A stretch of DNA of 64,000 bases from Streptomyces eurocidicus (GTDB taxonomy: Bacteria > Actinomycetota > Actinomycetes > Streptomycetales > Streptomycetaceae). Within the stretch, counting starts at the first letter, position 1; every line of letters begins with the position of its first letter. A model generated the notes under the pieces. That model made no database searches and had not been told where the DNA came from. It saw only the letters and a program-made list of their open reading frames with translations. This document shows positions 51,829-61,472 of this stretch, piece after piece. The stretch spans positions 40,202 to 104,201 of the forward strand of contig NZ_LGUI01000007.1 in NCBI RefSeq assembly GCF_002891295.1. Direction: 5' to 3'. The translations under genes and the position numbers were made by a program.

Positions 51829-53260
51829 CGGCCGCCCCCGCCGCCGGCGGCGCCCCGGCCGGCTCCGGGCCGGGCTCGTCGCGGCGCTCCTCGCGGCCGC
51901 GCCGCTCGCCCCGCCGCCGGCGGGCCGGGCCGTCGCCGCCGACGGGGCGGTCCGCACCCCGGCCGTCACCCTGGACCGTAAGGAGGCCGGCAAGGGCGGC
52001 AGCCTTACGGTGAGCGGCACCGGATGGCGGCCGGGAACCCTGCTCACCCTGCTCGTCTGCGGTCAGAACATGATCGGCGGCACCAACGCCTGCGCCAACG
52101 CGGACGGGCGGACCGCCACCACGGGCGCCGGCGGCGCCTTCCGTACGACCGTCCCGGTGGCGGCGCCGCCCAAGCCCTGCCCGTGCGTGGTCCACGTGGC
52201 GACCGTGACCGGCGAGGCGGCGGCCGTCGACGCCCCCTTCGCCGTCGCGGGCCATCCGGTCGCCCCGCTGCCCCGGCGGACCGGCGGGGAGCGGCTGGGC
52301 GTCCTCGGGGCGCGGCTGGAGGGGTCGAGCGGGATCCTCACATGGTTCGGGGCGCCGCCCCGGCGTCGGCTCGTCCTTACGGTGGGCAACCTCGGCACCA
52401 CCGCGGCCGAGAACCCCGTCTTCCAGGTCGGCACGTCGCACGGGGTGCTCGCGCCCGGGTGGGAGGAACGGCGCTGGCGGGGCACGGTCCCGGCCGGGCA
52501 GCGGGCGAAGGTCGCGCTGGACGTGGAGCTGGCGGCGGGCGCGTACGGCGACTATCTGGTGTCGCTGAAGTACGGCGACAAGCTGCTCGTCGAGGAACCC
52601 TGGGACGTGAGCAGGCCGTGGGGTGTGACGCTGTTCTGGATCCTGCTGGGCCTGGTGGTGCCCGCGGGGCTGTTCCGGGCGGGGATGGCGGTCGTGGACC
52701 GACTCAGGCCGGGGCCGGGGCCGGGAACGGGGCTGGGAACGGGGCCGGGGCCGGGAGCAGCCGGAAGGTCCGGCGAGGCCGACCGGGCCGATGAGACTGG
52801 CAGGACCGGCGAGGTCGGCAGGCCCGATGGGGCCAGGACCGGCAAGGCCGTCAAAGCCGATGAGGCCGGCCGAATCGACAGCGCCGACAAGTCCGGCAGG
52901 CCCCGCACGGCCCGTGAGGCCGACCGGGCCGATGGAGCCGACGGGCCCGGCGAAGCCGACGGGACCACCGGGGGCGGTAACCCCCGCACCCGCCGAGCGC
53001 TCCGTACCCGCCGTCAGGCCCGTAAAGCCCGTAAGGCCCCTCCCGGCCCCCCGGAGCCACCCGGGCCCACCACCCCGCCCGCCGCGGCTCCGGCAGCCCC
53101 CACCCCGCCCTCCAGCCCCTCCTCGGGGGCCGGGACAGGGGTCGGGACCGGGGCAGGGGCCGCCCCCCACCCGCTCCCGTGGTTCACCCCGGGCTCGGCC
53201 CCCGCGCCCCCGCGCGAGCCCCCGGAACCCCCGCGGCGAACGGGCCCCGGCCGCCCGTGA
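51752..53260 (+). CDS. Neocarzinostatin-like-domain membrane protein with long acidic/basic tail
   Basis: The start is uncertain. The signal peptide GLVAALLAAAPLAPPPAG begins around 51870, but in this frame the only nearby start is GTG 51752, giving 502 residues and a 40-residue N-terminus of unlikely composition. One inserted base near 51833 would join it to GTG 51825, which overlaps the previous stop. The middle holds a secreted domain with CGQNMIGGTNACANADGR, then PCPCVVHVATVTG, then PPRRRLVLTVGN, and a membrane helix (VTLFWILLGLVVPAGLF) near 52640. After it about 190 residues are low complexity (Gly-Asp-Ala-Arg repeats, then Pro-rich). The fold suggestion comes from memory of Streptomyces homologues. 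It completes the operon. Confidence 0.78.
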   Translation: MRRLPGARRRPRPESPYSPSRGYGRDGRPRRRRRPGRLRAGLVAALLAAAPLAPPPAGRAVAADGAVRTPAVTLDRKEAGKGGSLTVSGTGWRPGTLLTLLVCGQNMIGGTNACANADGRTATTGAGGAFRTTVPVAAPPKPCPCVVHVATVTGEAAAVDAPFAVAGHPVAPLPRRTGGERLGVLGARLEGSSGILTWFGAPPRRRLVLTVGNLGTTAAENPVFQVGTSHGVLAPGWEERRWRGTVPAGQRAKVALDVELAAGAYGDYLVSLKYGDKLLVEEPWDVSRPWGVTLFWILLGLVVPAGLFRAGMAVVDRLRPGPGPGTGLGTGPGPGAAGRSGEADRADETGRTGEVGRPDGARTGKAVKADEAGRIDSADKSGRPRTAREADRADGADGPGEADGTTGGGNPRTRRALRTRRQARKARKAPPGPPEPPGPTTPPAAAPAAPTPPSSPSSGAGTGVGTGAGAAPHPLPWFTPGSAPAPPREPPEPPRRTGPGRP

Positions 53261-53280
53261 GCGGGGCCGGACACGAAAGC

Positions 53281-53308
53281 GCCCCCGGCGCGTCATCGCG
53301 CCGGGGGC
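53281..53308. terminator. Bidirectional terminator hairpin
   Basis: A perfect 12-bp stem (53281-53292 with 53297-53308) and a 4-base loop lie between the convergent surface-protein operon and the peptide transporter gene. Confidence 0.88.
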
Positions 53309-53332
53309 ACCCTCACTGTTCAGCCGACCGCG

Positions 53333-54871
<1,539 letters not shown>

Positions 54872-55335
54872 GGTCGATCCTTGTGTGCTCGGGACGCGCG
54901 GTGGAGCTGCTGCGCGCCCGGGTGGGGGTTGGCCGGCACCGGACACCGCGCCGTCCGCCCCCTACGCCCCAGGGGTTCGGCCCTTGTGAGGGCCGGCAGG
55001 TCGGCCGTGCACCGGGATCCACGCCCCCGCGCATCTTCGCGCGGCGGACCCGGCCGCCAGGTCATTCACTGTGAAACAAGGCTGGGGGTCCAGCCCCGCG
55101 CACAACAGGGACCTTCGGTGCGAAATCCCGCCGAAGGTCCCTCGGTGGTGCTACAGACTTCCGGTAACCATACGTCACACCCTGCCCGAAAACGGAAGGA
55201 GTTGAGACATGGATCACAGGCTGATGTGGAACCATTCACACCCTTTCGAAGGTGAGTTCAGCCGAGGTGAAGTGTTGGTCCCGGTAGCCCTGAGTGCACC
55301 TCTGACGTGGGCCCGAGCGGACTACCATCACCCCT
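54872..55335. other. 464-base leader region with hairpin and small ORF
   Basis: This gap between the divergent transporter and response-regulator genes holds a perfect 12-bp hairpin (55107-55142) and a small ORF with a strong ribosome site at 55209. The part from 54880 to 55070 has no recognisable feature beyond the transporter promoter area. Confidence 0.5.
55107..55142 (+). promoter_or_regulatory. Leader hairpin
   Basis: AGGGACCTTCGG (55107-55118) pairs perfectly with CCGAAGGTCCCT (55131-55142) over a 12-base loop. It precedes no stop codon of a known gene, so it may be a transcript leader element or an attenuator. Confidence 0.55.
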
Positions 55336-55364
55336 ATGACCCGTGTACTGCTCGCCGAGGATGA
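55209..55364 (+). CDS. Possible 51-residue leader peptide ORF
   Basis: An ATG at 55209 is preceded by GGAAGGAG at ideal spacing. The 51 codons (starting MDHRLMWNHSHPFEGE, rich in His and Trp early) end at a TGA at 55362-55364, overlapping the first 29 bases of the response-regulator gene in another frame. The strong site and the overlap suggest translational coupling, though the sequence matches no family I know and the codon bias is not strongly Streptomyces-like. Confidence 0.35.
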   Translation: MDHRLMWNHSHPFEGEFSRGEVLVPVALSAPLTWARADYHHPYDPCTARRG

Positions 55365-56016
55365 CGCGTCCATCTCGGAGCCTCTCGCGCGCGCGCTGCG
55401 CCGCGAAGGCTATGAGGTGGAGGTGCGCGAAGACGGTCCCGCGGCCCTCGATGCCGGCCTCAAGGGCGGGGTGGACCTGCTCGTCCTCGACCTCGGGCTG
55501 CCCGGAATGGACGGCCTCGAGGTCTGCCGACGACTGCGCACCGAGGGCCACGGCTTCCCGGTGCTCGTCCTCACCGCCCGCGCCGACGAGGTGGACACCG
55601 TCGTCGGCCTGGACGCCGGCGCCGACGACTATGTGACCAAGCCCTTCCGGCTCGCCGAGCTGCTGGCCCGGGTGCGGGCCCTGCTGCGGCGCGGCGCCGT
55701 CGAGTCCCAGCAGCAGCCGGCCGCCACCCACGGCGTGCGGATCGACGTGGAGTCCCACCGCGCCTGGATGGGCGAGGAGGAACTCCAGCTCACCGCGAAG
55801 GAATTCGACCTGCTCCGGGTGCTGGTCCGGGACGCCGGCCGGGTGGTCACCCGCGATCAGCTGATGCGCGAGGTCTGGGACACCACCTGGTGGTCCTCCA
55901 CCAAGACCCTCGACATGCACATCTCCTGGCTCCGCAAGAAGCTCGGGGACGACGCCGGGAACCCGCGCTACATCGCCACCGTCCGCGGCGTCGGATTCCG
56001 CTTCGAGAAGAGCTGA
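55336..56016 (+). CDS. OmpR-family response regulator
   Basis: A 226-residue regulator. The receiver has D52 (LVLDLGLPGMDG) and a TKPFR lysine; the C-terminal winged helix has LTAKEFDLLRVL and TLDMHISWLRKKLG. The ATG at 55336 has no ribosome site; a TACCAT box (55323-55328) seven bases upstream suggests a leaderless mRNA, or translation coupled to the small ORF at 55209. The partner kinase begins 54 bases downstream. Target genes unknown; the divergent peptide transporter is one candidate. Confidence 0.95.
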   Translation: MTRVLLAEDDASISEPLARALRREGYEVEVREDGPAALDAGLKGGVDLLVLDLGLPGMDGLEVCRRLRTEGHGFPVLVLTARADEVDTVVGLDAGADDYVTKPFRLAELLARVRALLRRGAVESQQQPAATHGVRIDVESHRAWMGEEELQLTAKEFDLLRVLVRDAGRVVTRDQLMREVWDTTWWSSTKTLDMHISWLRKKLGDDAGNPRYIATVRGVGFRFEKS

Positions 56017-56070
56017 GCCGACGCAGCGGCCCGCCCGGGCTGCTCCTCGTACCACCGCCCGGAGGGCATC

Positions 56071-57327
56071 GTGCGCCGCCGACTGATCAACTCCACCCTC
56101 GCCGTCGTCCTCGTCGTGATCGCCGTCTTCGGCATCTCGCTCGTCATCGTGGAGACCCGGACGATCGAGAGCAGCGCGCGGGAGAGCGTGAAGTCCGAGG
56201 CGGTGCGCCTGGTGAGCATCGTCGACAGCCGACTGCTCGGGCACGAGCGGGTGGAGTCGGGGGTGCTGAGCGAGCAGATCACCCAGAACCGCTACGCCCG
56301 CATCGACATCCCCGGCCGCCCCTCCATCGAGGTCGGCCCCCGGCCCGACGGCGGGGTCATCGCCGCGACGGAGAAGGGCGAGCAGGGCGAGATCATCCGG
56401 GTCGAGGAGTCCCGCTCCACGGTCAGCCGTGAGGTCGGCCGCACCCTGCTGGTCATCCTCGCGGTGGCGCTGCTGGCCGTGGTCGCCGCCGTCTTCCTCG
56501 CCGTACGCCAGGCCAACCGGCTCACCGCGCCGCTCACCGACCTCGCCGAGACGGCCGAGCGCCTGGGCTCGGGCGACCCCCGGCCGCGCCACCGCCGCTA
56601 CGGCGTGCCGGAGCTGGACCGGGTCGCGGACGTCCTGGACGCGAGCGCCGAGCGGATCGCCCGGATGCTCACCGCCGAGCGGCGGCTGGCCGCCGACGCC
56701 TCGCACCAGCTCCGCACCCCGCTGACGGCGCTCTCCATGCGGCTGGAGGAGATCACGCTCACCGACGAGCCGGACACGGTCAAGGAGGAGGCGACGATCG
56801 CCCTCGCCCAGGTCGAGCGGCTCACCGACGTCGTCCAGCGGCTGCTGACGAACTCCCGCGACCCCAAGTCCAGCTCGGCCGTCACCTTCGACCTGGACGA
56901 GGTCATCAAGCAGCAGATCGAGGAGTGGCGGCCCGCCACCCGCAGCGGGGGCCGGGCCCTGGTGCGCTCGGGCAAGCCGGGGCTGCGGGCGGTCGGCACC
57001 CCGGGCGCCGTCTCCCAGGTCCTCGCGACGCTCATCGAGAACTCCCTGATGCACGGGGACGGCACGGTGGCGCTGCGCACCCGGGTCACCGGCAACCAGG
57101 CGGTCGTGGAGGTCACGGACGAGGGCCCGGGGGTGCCCGCGGACCTGGGCGCCCGGGTCTTCGAGCGGACGGTCAGCGGCCGGAACTCCACGGGGCTGGG
57201 CCTGGCGGTCGCCCGCGACCTGGCGGAGGCGGACGGCGGCCGGCTGGAGCTCCTCCAGGCGAACCCGCCGGTCTTCGCGCTGTTCCTCAGCCGCGAGGCG
57301 GACGACCACGCCGAAGGGGACGGCTGA
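56071..57327 (+). CDS. Sensor histidine kinase
   Basis: A 418-residue membrane kinase. TM1 is about residues 8-28 (TLAVVLVVIAVFGISLVIV); a short extracytoplasmic domain of about 90 residues follows; TM2 is about 126-146 (LLVILAVALLAVVAAVFLAV). Then come HAMP, the HisKA domain with H212 in ASHQLRTPLTAL, and an HATPase with EGPGVPADLGARVFERTVSG and NSTGLGLAVAR. GTG at 56071 follows GGAGGGCATC. It is paired with the regulator upstream. The small sensor domain gives no clue to the signal. Confidence 0.95.
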   Translation: MRRRLINSTLAVVLVVIAVFGISLVIVETRTIESSARESVKSEAVRLVSIVDSRLLGHERVESGVLSEQITQNRYARIDIPGRPSIEVGPRPDGGVIAATEKGEQGEIIRVEESRSTVSREVGRTLLVILAVALLAVVAAVFLAVRQANRLTAPLTDLAETAERLGSGDPRPRHRRYGVPELDRVADVLDASAERIARMLTAERRLAADASHQLRTPLTALSMRLEEITLTDEPDTVKEEATIALAQVERLTDVVQRLLTNSRDPKSSSAVTFDLDEVIKQQIEEWRPATRSGGRALVRSGKPGLRAVGTPGAVSQVLATLIENSLMHGDGTVALRTRVTGNQAVVEVTDEGPGVPADLGARVFERTVSGRNSTGLGLAVARDLAEADGGRLELLQANPPVFALFLSREADDHAEGDG

Positions 57328-57342
57328 GCCGCCCCCGTACGG

Positions 57343-57849
57343 CTACTTCCCGGCCTCGGCCCGCTCCGGGGGCGTCGCCAGGAACGATTCAGCAGTCTCC
57401 ACGGCCTCACGCGCGGGCAGCGCCCGGAACACCCAGGTCCGGTAGGACCAGAAGCGGAAGACCGTTCCTATGCCGAGCCCGACGACGTTCTTCGCGATGT
57501 TGTCCGCGAGCGACGAGGTCATGCCGAAGCCGTAGTGCGAGAGCGCCAGGATGCCGTTCTCGATCACCAGGCCCGCCCCGCTGAAGAGCAGGAACAGGGA
57601 GAGCTCGCGGCTGCGCCGGGAGCGGTCGCACTCGCGGTACGTCCAGTAGCGGTTGCCCACGTAGTTGGTGGCGATCGCGACGGCGGTGGCGATCACGCCG
57701 GAGCGCACCACCGCGAGCTGGAATCCGTGCACACAGATGTTGAAGACGATGAAATTGACCACGAACCCGATGGCCCCGACCGCGCCGAATTTCGCGATCT
57801 CGCGGGCCAGCCGCTCCAGCCGGGAACGCACTGTGCGCCGTTGATTCAT
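57343..57849 (-). CDS. GtrA-family membrane protein
   Basis: A 168-residue protein with four hydrophobic segments (FGAVGAIGFVVNFIVFNICV; VIATAVAIATNYVGNRYWTY; LFLLFSGAGLVIENGIL; a last one ending FRFWSYRTWVF). NRYWTY and RFWSYRTWVF are GtrA hallmarks. Relatives flip or accept polyprenyl-linked sugars during cell-wall polysaccharide modification. The ATG at 57849 has a distant GGAG. It is convergent with the kinase gene and divergent from purK; no glycosyltransferase gene is adjacent, so the partner is elsewhere. Confidence 0.94.
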   Translation of the reverse strand: MNQRRTVRSRLERLAREIAKFGAVGAIGFVVNFIVFNICVHGFQLAVVRSGVIATAVAIATNYVGNRYWTYRECDRSRRSRELSLFLLFSGAGLVIENGILALSHYGFGMTSSLADNIAKNVVGLGIGTVFRFWSYRTWVFRALPAREAVETAESFLATPPERAEAGK

Positions 57850-58064
57850 AACGATCGTCAGGCTCCGTCGGTGGGCGGTCGGGGAAGTGTCCCCGGGGGC
57901 AGGGCGGCATTCATGCTATCCATCGCTCCCGGACGACGATGGGCCGAGTCGGTGAACGCGAGACGAACGCGCACGATATCGGCCAGTAGCGCACAGGCCG
58001 TCTCTTCGGACGATCCTCCAAAGGCGGGCGCCGGGTGGTTCGCGCGTACGGATACCCTGTGGGC

Positions 58065-59204
58065 GTGACGTTCCCGGTAGTCGGCATGGTCGGCGGCGGC
58101 CAGCTCGCCCGTATGACCCACGAGGCGGGCATCCCCCTCGGCATCCAGTTCAAGCTGCTCAGCGATACCCCGCAGGACTCGGCGGCCCAGGTCGTGAGCG
58201 AGGTCGTCATCGGCGACTATCGCGACCTGGAAACCCTTCGTGCTTTCGCACAAGGGTGTGACGTGATCACCTTCGATCACGAGCACGTTCCGACCGAGCA
58301 CCTACGGGCCCTGGAGGCGGACGGCATCCCCGTCCGCCCCGGGCCCGACGCGTTGGTGCACGCCCAGGACAAGGGCGTGATGCGCGCCGGGCTCCTGGAG
58401 ATCGGCGTGCCCTGCCCACGGCACCGCCTCGTCGCGGACCCCGCGGACGTGGCGCGCTTCGCGGCCGAGGGCGAGGGCTTCCCCGTCGTCCTGAAGACGG
58501 TCCGCGGCGGATACGACGGCAAGGGGGTCTGGGTCGTCCGCAGCGCCGAAGAGGCGGCCGAGCCCTTCCGCGCCGGGGTGCCCGTCCTCGCCGAGGAGAA
58601 GGTCGACTTCGTCCGCGAGCTCGCGGCCAATGTCGTCCGCTCCCCGCACGGCCAGGCGGTCTCCTATCCCGTCGTCGAGTCCGTCCAGGTCGACGGCGTC
58701 TGCGACACCGTGATCGCCCCCGCGCCCGGACTGTCCGCGGAGCTCTCGGCGCACGCCCAGGAGCTCGCCCTGAAGGTGGCCAAGGAGCTCGGCGTGGTCG
58801 GACACCTCGCCGTGGAGCTCTTCGAGACCCGCGACGGCCGCGTTCTCGTCAACGAGCTGGCCATGCGCCCGCACAACTCCGGTCACTGGACCCAGGACGG
58901 CGCGATCACCTCGCAGTTCGCCAACCACGTCCGGGCCGTGCTGGATCTCCCGCTCGGCGACCCCCGCCCCCGGGCCCGGTGGACCGTCATGGCCAATGTG
59001 CTCGGCGGCGACTACCCGGACATGTATTCCGCGTACCTCCATTGCATGGCACGGGATCCGGGGCTGAAGATCCATATGTATGGCAAGGACGTGAAGCCCG
59101 GCCGCAAGGTCGGACACGTCAACACCTACGGCGACGACCTGGCGGATGTGCGAGAGCGCGCGAGCCACGCCGCCGGATATCTGCGAGGAACGATCACCGA
59201 ATGA
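58065..59204 (+). CDS. purK: N5-carboxyaminoimidazole ribonucleotide synthase
   Basis: A 379-residue ATP-grasp enzyme making N5-CAIR from AIR, ATP and bicarbonate in purine synthesis. It has VGMVGGGQLARMTHEAG, FEHVPTEHL-like DHEHVPTEHL, KTVRGGYDGKGVW (ATP-grasp), and NELAMRPHNSGHWTQDG. GTG at 58065 is preferred over the ORF start at 58035; a TACCCT box ends six bases before it, so the mRNA may be leaderless. Its stop overlaps the purE ATG (ATGA). Confidence 0.96.
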   Translation: MTFPVVGMVGGGQLARMTHEAGIPLGIQFKLLSDTPQDSAAQVVSEVVIGDYRDLETLRAFAQGCDVITFDHEHVPTEHLRALEADGIPVRPGPDALVHAQDKGVMRAGLLEIGVPCPRHRLVADPADVARFAAEGEGFPVVLKTVRGGYDGKGVWVVRSAEEAAEPFRAGVPVLAEEKVDFVRELAANVVRSPHGQAVSYPVVESVQVDGVCDTVIAPAPGLSAELSAHAQELALKVAKELGVVGHLAVELFETRDGRVLVNELAMRPHNSGHWTQDGAITSQFANHVRAVLDLPLGDPRPRARWTVMANVLGGDYPDMYSAYLHCMARDPGLKIHMYGKDVKPGRKVGHVNTYGDDLADVRERASHAAGYLRGTITE

Positions 59205-59728
59205 CCAGCTCCCCCCTCGTCGGTATCGTGATGGGCTCGGATTCCGACTGGCCCGTCATGGAGGCCGCCGCCAAGGCCCTGGCCGAATTCGAGGTCCCTT
59301 ACGAGGTCGACGTCGTCTCCGCGCACCGGATGCCGCGCGAGATGATCGCGTACGGCGAGGGGGCCGCGGGCCGCGGTCTCAAGGCGGTCATCGCCGGCGC
59401 CGGGGGAGCCGCCCACCTGCCCGGGATGCTCGCCTCCGTCACCCCGCTGCCCGTCATCGGGGTGCCCGTGCCGCTGAAGTACCTCGACGGCATGGACTCC
59501 CTGCTGTCCATCGTGCAGATGCCGGCCGGGGTGCCGGTCGCCACCGTCTCCGTGGCCGGTGCCCGCAACGCCGGCCTGCTCGCCGTCCGGATGCTCGCCG
59601 CGCACGACGCCGAGCTCCAGGAGCGGATGCGCCACTTCCAGGACGAGCTCAACGAACAGGCCACCGAGAAGGGCCGCCGGCTGCGCGCCAAGGCCGGCGG
59701 CAACGACTCCTTCGGATTCGGAAAGTGA
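59201..59728 (+). CDS. purE: N5-CAIR mutase
   Basis: A 175-residue class I PurE converting N5-CAIR to CAIR. It shows GIVMGSDSDWPVMEAAAKAL, VVSAHRMP, AGAGGAAHLPGM and VGVPVPLKY-like IGVPVPLKYLDGMDSLLSI; the catalytic His is in SAHR. The ATG at 59201 overlaps the purK stop, and its own stop overlaps the start of the dipeptidase gene, so three genes form one coupled unit. Length is slightly above the 160-residue norm because of a charged C-terminal tail. Confidence 0.97.
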   Translation: MTSSPLVGIVMGSDSDWPVMEAAAKALAEFEVPYEVDVVSAHRMPREMIAYGEGAAGRGLKAVIAGAGGAAHLPGMLASVTPLPVIGVPVPLKYLDGMDSLLSIVQMPAGVPVATVSVAGARNAGLLAVRMLAAHDAELQERMRHFQDELNEQATEKGRRLRAKAGGNDSFGFGK

Positions 59729-60930
59729 CCGCCGTGACCGACGGGAACGCCCACCTCGCCCGCGCCCACGAGCTGCTCGCCGCCCACCCCGTCGTCGACG
59801 GCCACAACGACCTCCCCTGGGCGCTGCGCGAGCAGGTCCGCTACGACCTCGACCGGCGCGACATCGCCACCGACCAGAGCGCCGACCTCCACACCGACCT
59901 GCCCCGGCTGCGGGCCGGCGGCGTCGGCGCGCAGTTCTGGTCCGTGTACGTGCGCACCGACATGGCCGGCGACCAGGCCGTCAGCGCGACGCTCGAACAG
60001 ATCGACGTGGTCCGGCAGCTCGTCGCCCGCCACCCCGCCGACCTCCGGCTCGCCTTCACCGCCGACGACATGGAGGCGGCGCGCGCCGAGGGCCGGATCG
60101 CCTCGCTGATGGGCGCCGAGGGCGGCCACAGCATCAACAGCTCCCTCGCGACGCTGCGCGCCCTGCACCGCCTCGGCGTCCGCTATATGACGCTGACCCA
60201 CAACGACAACATCGCCTGGGCGGACTCGGCGACCGACGAGCCGAGGGCCGGCGGCCTGACCCGCTTCGGCGAGGAGGTCGTCCGGGAGATGAACCGCACC
60301 GGTGTCCTCGTCGACCTCAGCCATGTCTCGGCCGACACCATGCGGGACGCGCTGCGGGTCACCGAGGCGCCGGTGATCTTCTCGCACTCCTCCGCGCGCG
60401 CCGTCTGCGACCACCCGCGCAACATCCCCGACGACGTGCTCGCCGCGCTGCCCGCCAACGGCGGCGTGGCCATGGCCACCTTCGTGCCCAAGTTCATCCT
60501 GCCCGCCGCCATCGAGTGGACCCTGGCCGCGGACGAGAACATGCGCGCCAACGGCCTGCACCACCTGGACACCACCGCCGCGGGCATGGCCGTGCAGCGC
60601 GCCTTCGAGGCCGTCCACCCGCGCCCGCTCGCCACGGCCTCGACGGTCGCCGACCACCTCGACCACATGCGCGAGGTCGCCGGCGTCGACCACATCGGCA
60701 TCGGCGGCGACTACGACGGCACGGCCTTCACCCCCGCCGACCTCGCGGACGTCGCCGGCTACCCCAACCTGATCGCGGAGCTGCTGCGCCGCGGCTGGTC
60801 GGACGCCGACCTCGCCAAGCTCACCTGGCGGAACGCGGTGCGCGTGCTGCGCGACGCGGAGGGCGTGGCGCGCGACCTCCAGGCCCGCCGGGGCCCGTCG
60901 ATCGCGACGATCGACCAGCTGGACGGCTGA
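59725..60930 (+). CDS. Membrane-dipeptidase-like M19 peptidase
   Basis: A 401-residue zinc dipeptidase of family M19 (renal dipeptidase type). VDGHNDLPWALRE gives the HxD ligands, MGAEGGHSINSS the bridging Glu, TLTHNDNIAWADSAT and SHSSARAVCDHPRNIPDD further His ligands, and HIGIGGDYDG the late Asp. GTG at 59725 overlaps the purE stop; a second GTG at 59734 is possible. It lacks a signal peptide, so it acts in the cytosol, probably on dipeptides or dehydropeptides. It is the third gene of the purK-purE unit. Confidence 0.94.
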   Translation: MTAVTDGNAHLARAHELLAAHPVVDGHNDLPWALREQVRYDLDRRDIATDQSADLHTDLPRLRAGGVGAQFWSVYVRTDMAGDQAVSATLEQIDVVRQLVARHPADLRLAFTADDMEAARAEGRIASLMGAEGGHSINSSLATLRALHRLGVRYMTLTHNDNIAWADSATDEPRAGGLTRFGEEVVREMNRTGVLVDLSHVSADTMRDALRVTEAPVIFSHSSARAVCDHPRNIPDDVLAALPANGGVAMATFVPKFILPAAIEWTLAADENMRANGLHHLDTTAAGMAVQRAFEAVHPRPLATASTVADHLDHMREVAGVDHIGIGGDYDGTAFTPADLADVAGYPNLIAELLRRGWSDADLAKLTWRNAVRVLRDAEGVARDLQARRGPSIATIDQLDG

Positions 60931-60941
60931 CGAGCCCGCCG

Positions 60942-61031
60942 GACCCGAGCGGTCGGACGGACCCGGGCGGTCGGACGGACCCGAGTGGTCAGGCGGACCC
61001 GAGTGGTCAGGCGGACCCGAGCGGTCAGACG
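60942..61031. repeat. Five 18-base tandem repeats
   Basis: Five units of 18 bases (GACCCGAGCGGTCGGACG and close variants) fill 60942-61031 without gaps. They follow the dipeptidase stop and run into the last codons of the glyoxalase-fold gene. Copy number may vary between strains. Confidence 0.88.
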
Positions 61032-61402
61032 GAACGGATCAGGCAGAACGGATGCCCCGCGGGGTCGGCGTAGACGCGGAAGTCGCGCCGGCCCCCGTCG
61101 TCGTCCACGTCCAGCGGCTTCGCCCCGAGCTCCAGCACCCGGGCGTGCGCCGACTCCATGTCGGTCACGTCCAGGTCCAGGTGCAGCTGCTGGGGGTGGG
61201 TGTCGGAGGGCCACTCCGGCGGTACGAGGCCGGGGGCGCGCTGGAAGGCCAGCCGGCCGCCGTCCGGCAGCCGGAGGTCGACCCAGTCGGCGTCCTCGGG
61301 GTCCTCCTCGATCCGGCCGCCGAGCACCCCGGCGTAGAACCCGGCCAGCGCGAGCGGGTCGGGGCAGTCGATGACGGTCGCTGTGATCTTCGCGTAGGAC
61401 AC
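61025..61402 (-). CDS. VOC (glyoxalase/bleomycin-resistance fold) protein
   Basis: A 125-residue single-domain VOC protein with two beta-alpha-beta-beta-beta halves: ATVIDCPDPLALAGFYAGVLG, then LHLDLDVTDMESAHARVLELG, ending ADPAGHPFCLI. Such proteins include small lyases, dioxygenases and antibiotic-binding resistance factors; the metal residues are not obvious here. GTG at 61402 is chosen because GAGGAG lies five bases before it; GTG 61408 would sit right on the site. Its 3' end lies within the tandem repeat. Confidence 0.9.
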   Translation of the reverse strand: MSYAKITATVIDCPDPLALAGFYAGVLGGRIEEDPEDADWVDLRLPDGGRLAFQRAPGLVPPEWPSDTHPQQLHLDLDVTDMESAHARVLELGAKPLDVDDDGGRRDFRVYADPAGHPFCLIRSV

Positions 61403-61472
61403 GCTCACTCCTCGGACGGTGCGGGTGGTTCCAGAGGGAAGAGAGGGATCCCCGGGGTCCGGGGGAGGCGGG

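Noticed and set aside
60942..61031. CRISPR array
   Set aside because: Units are directly adjacent with no spacers and no cas genes are present.
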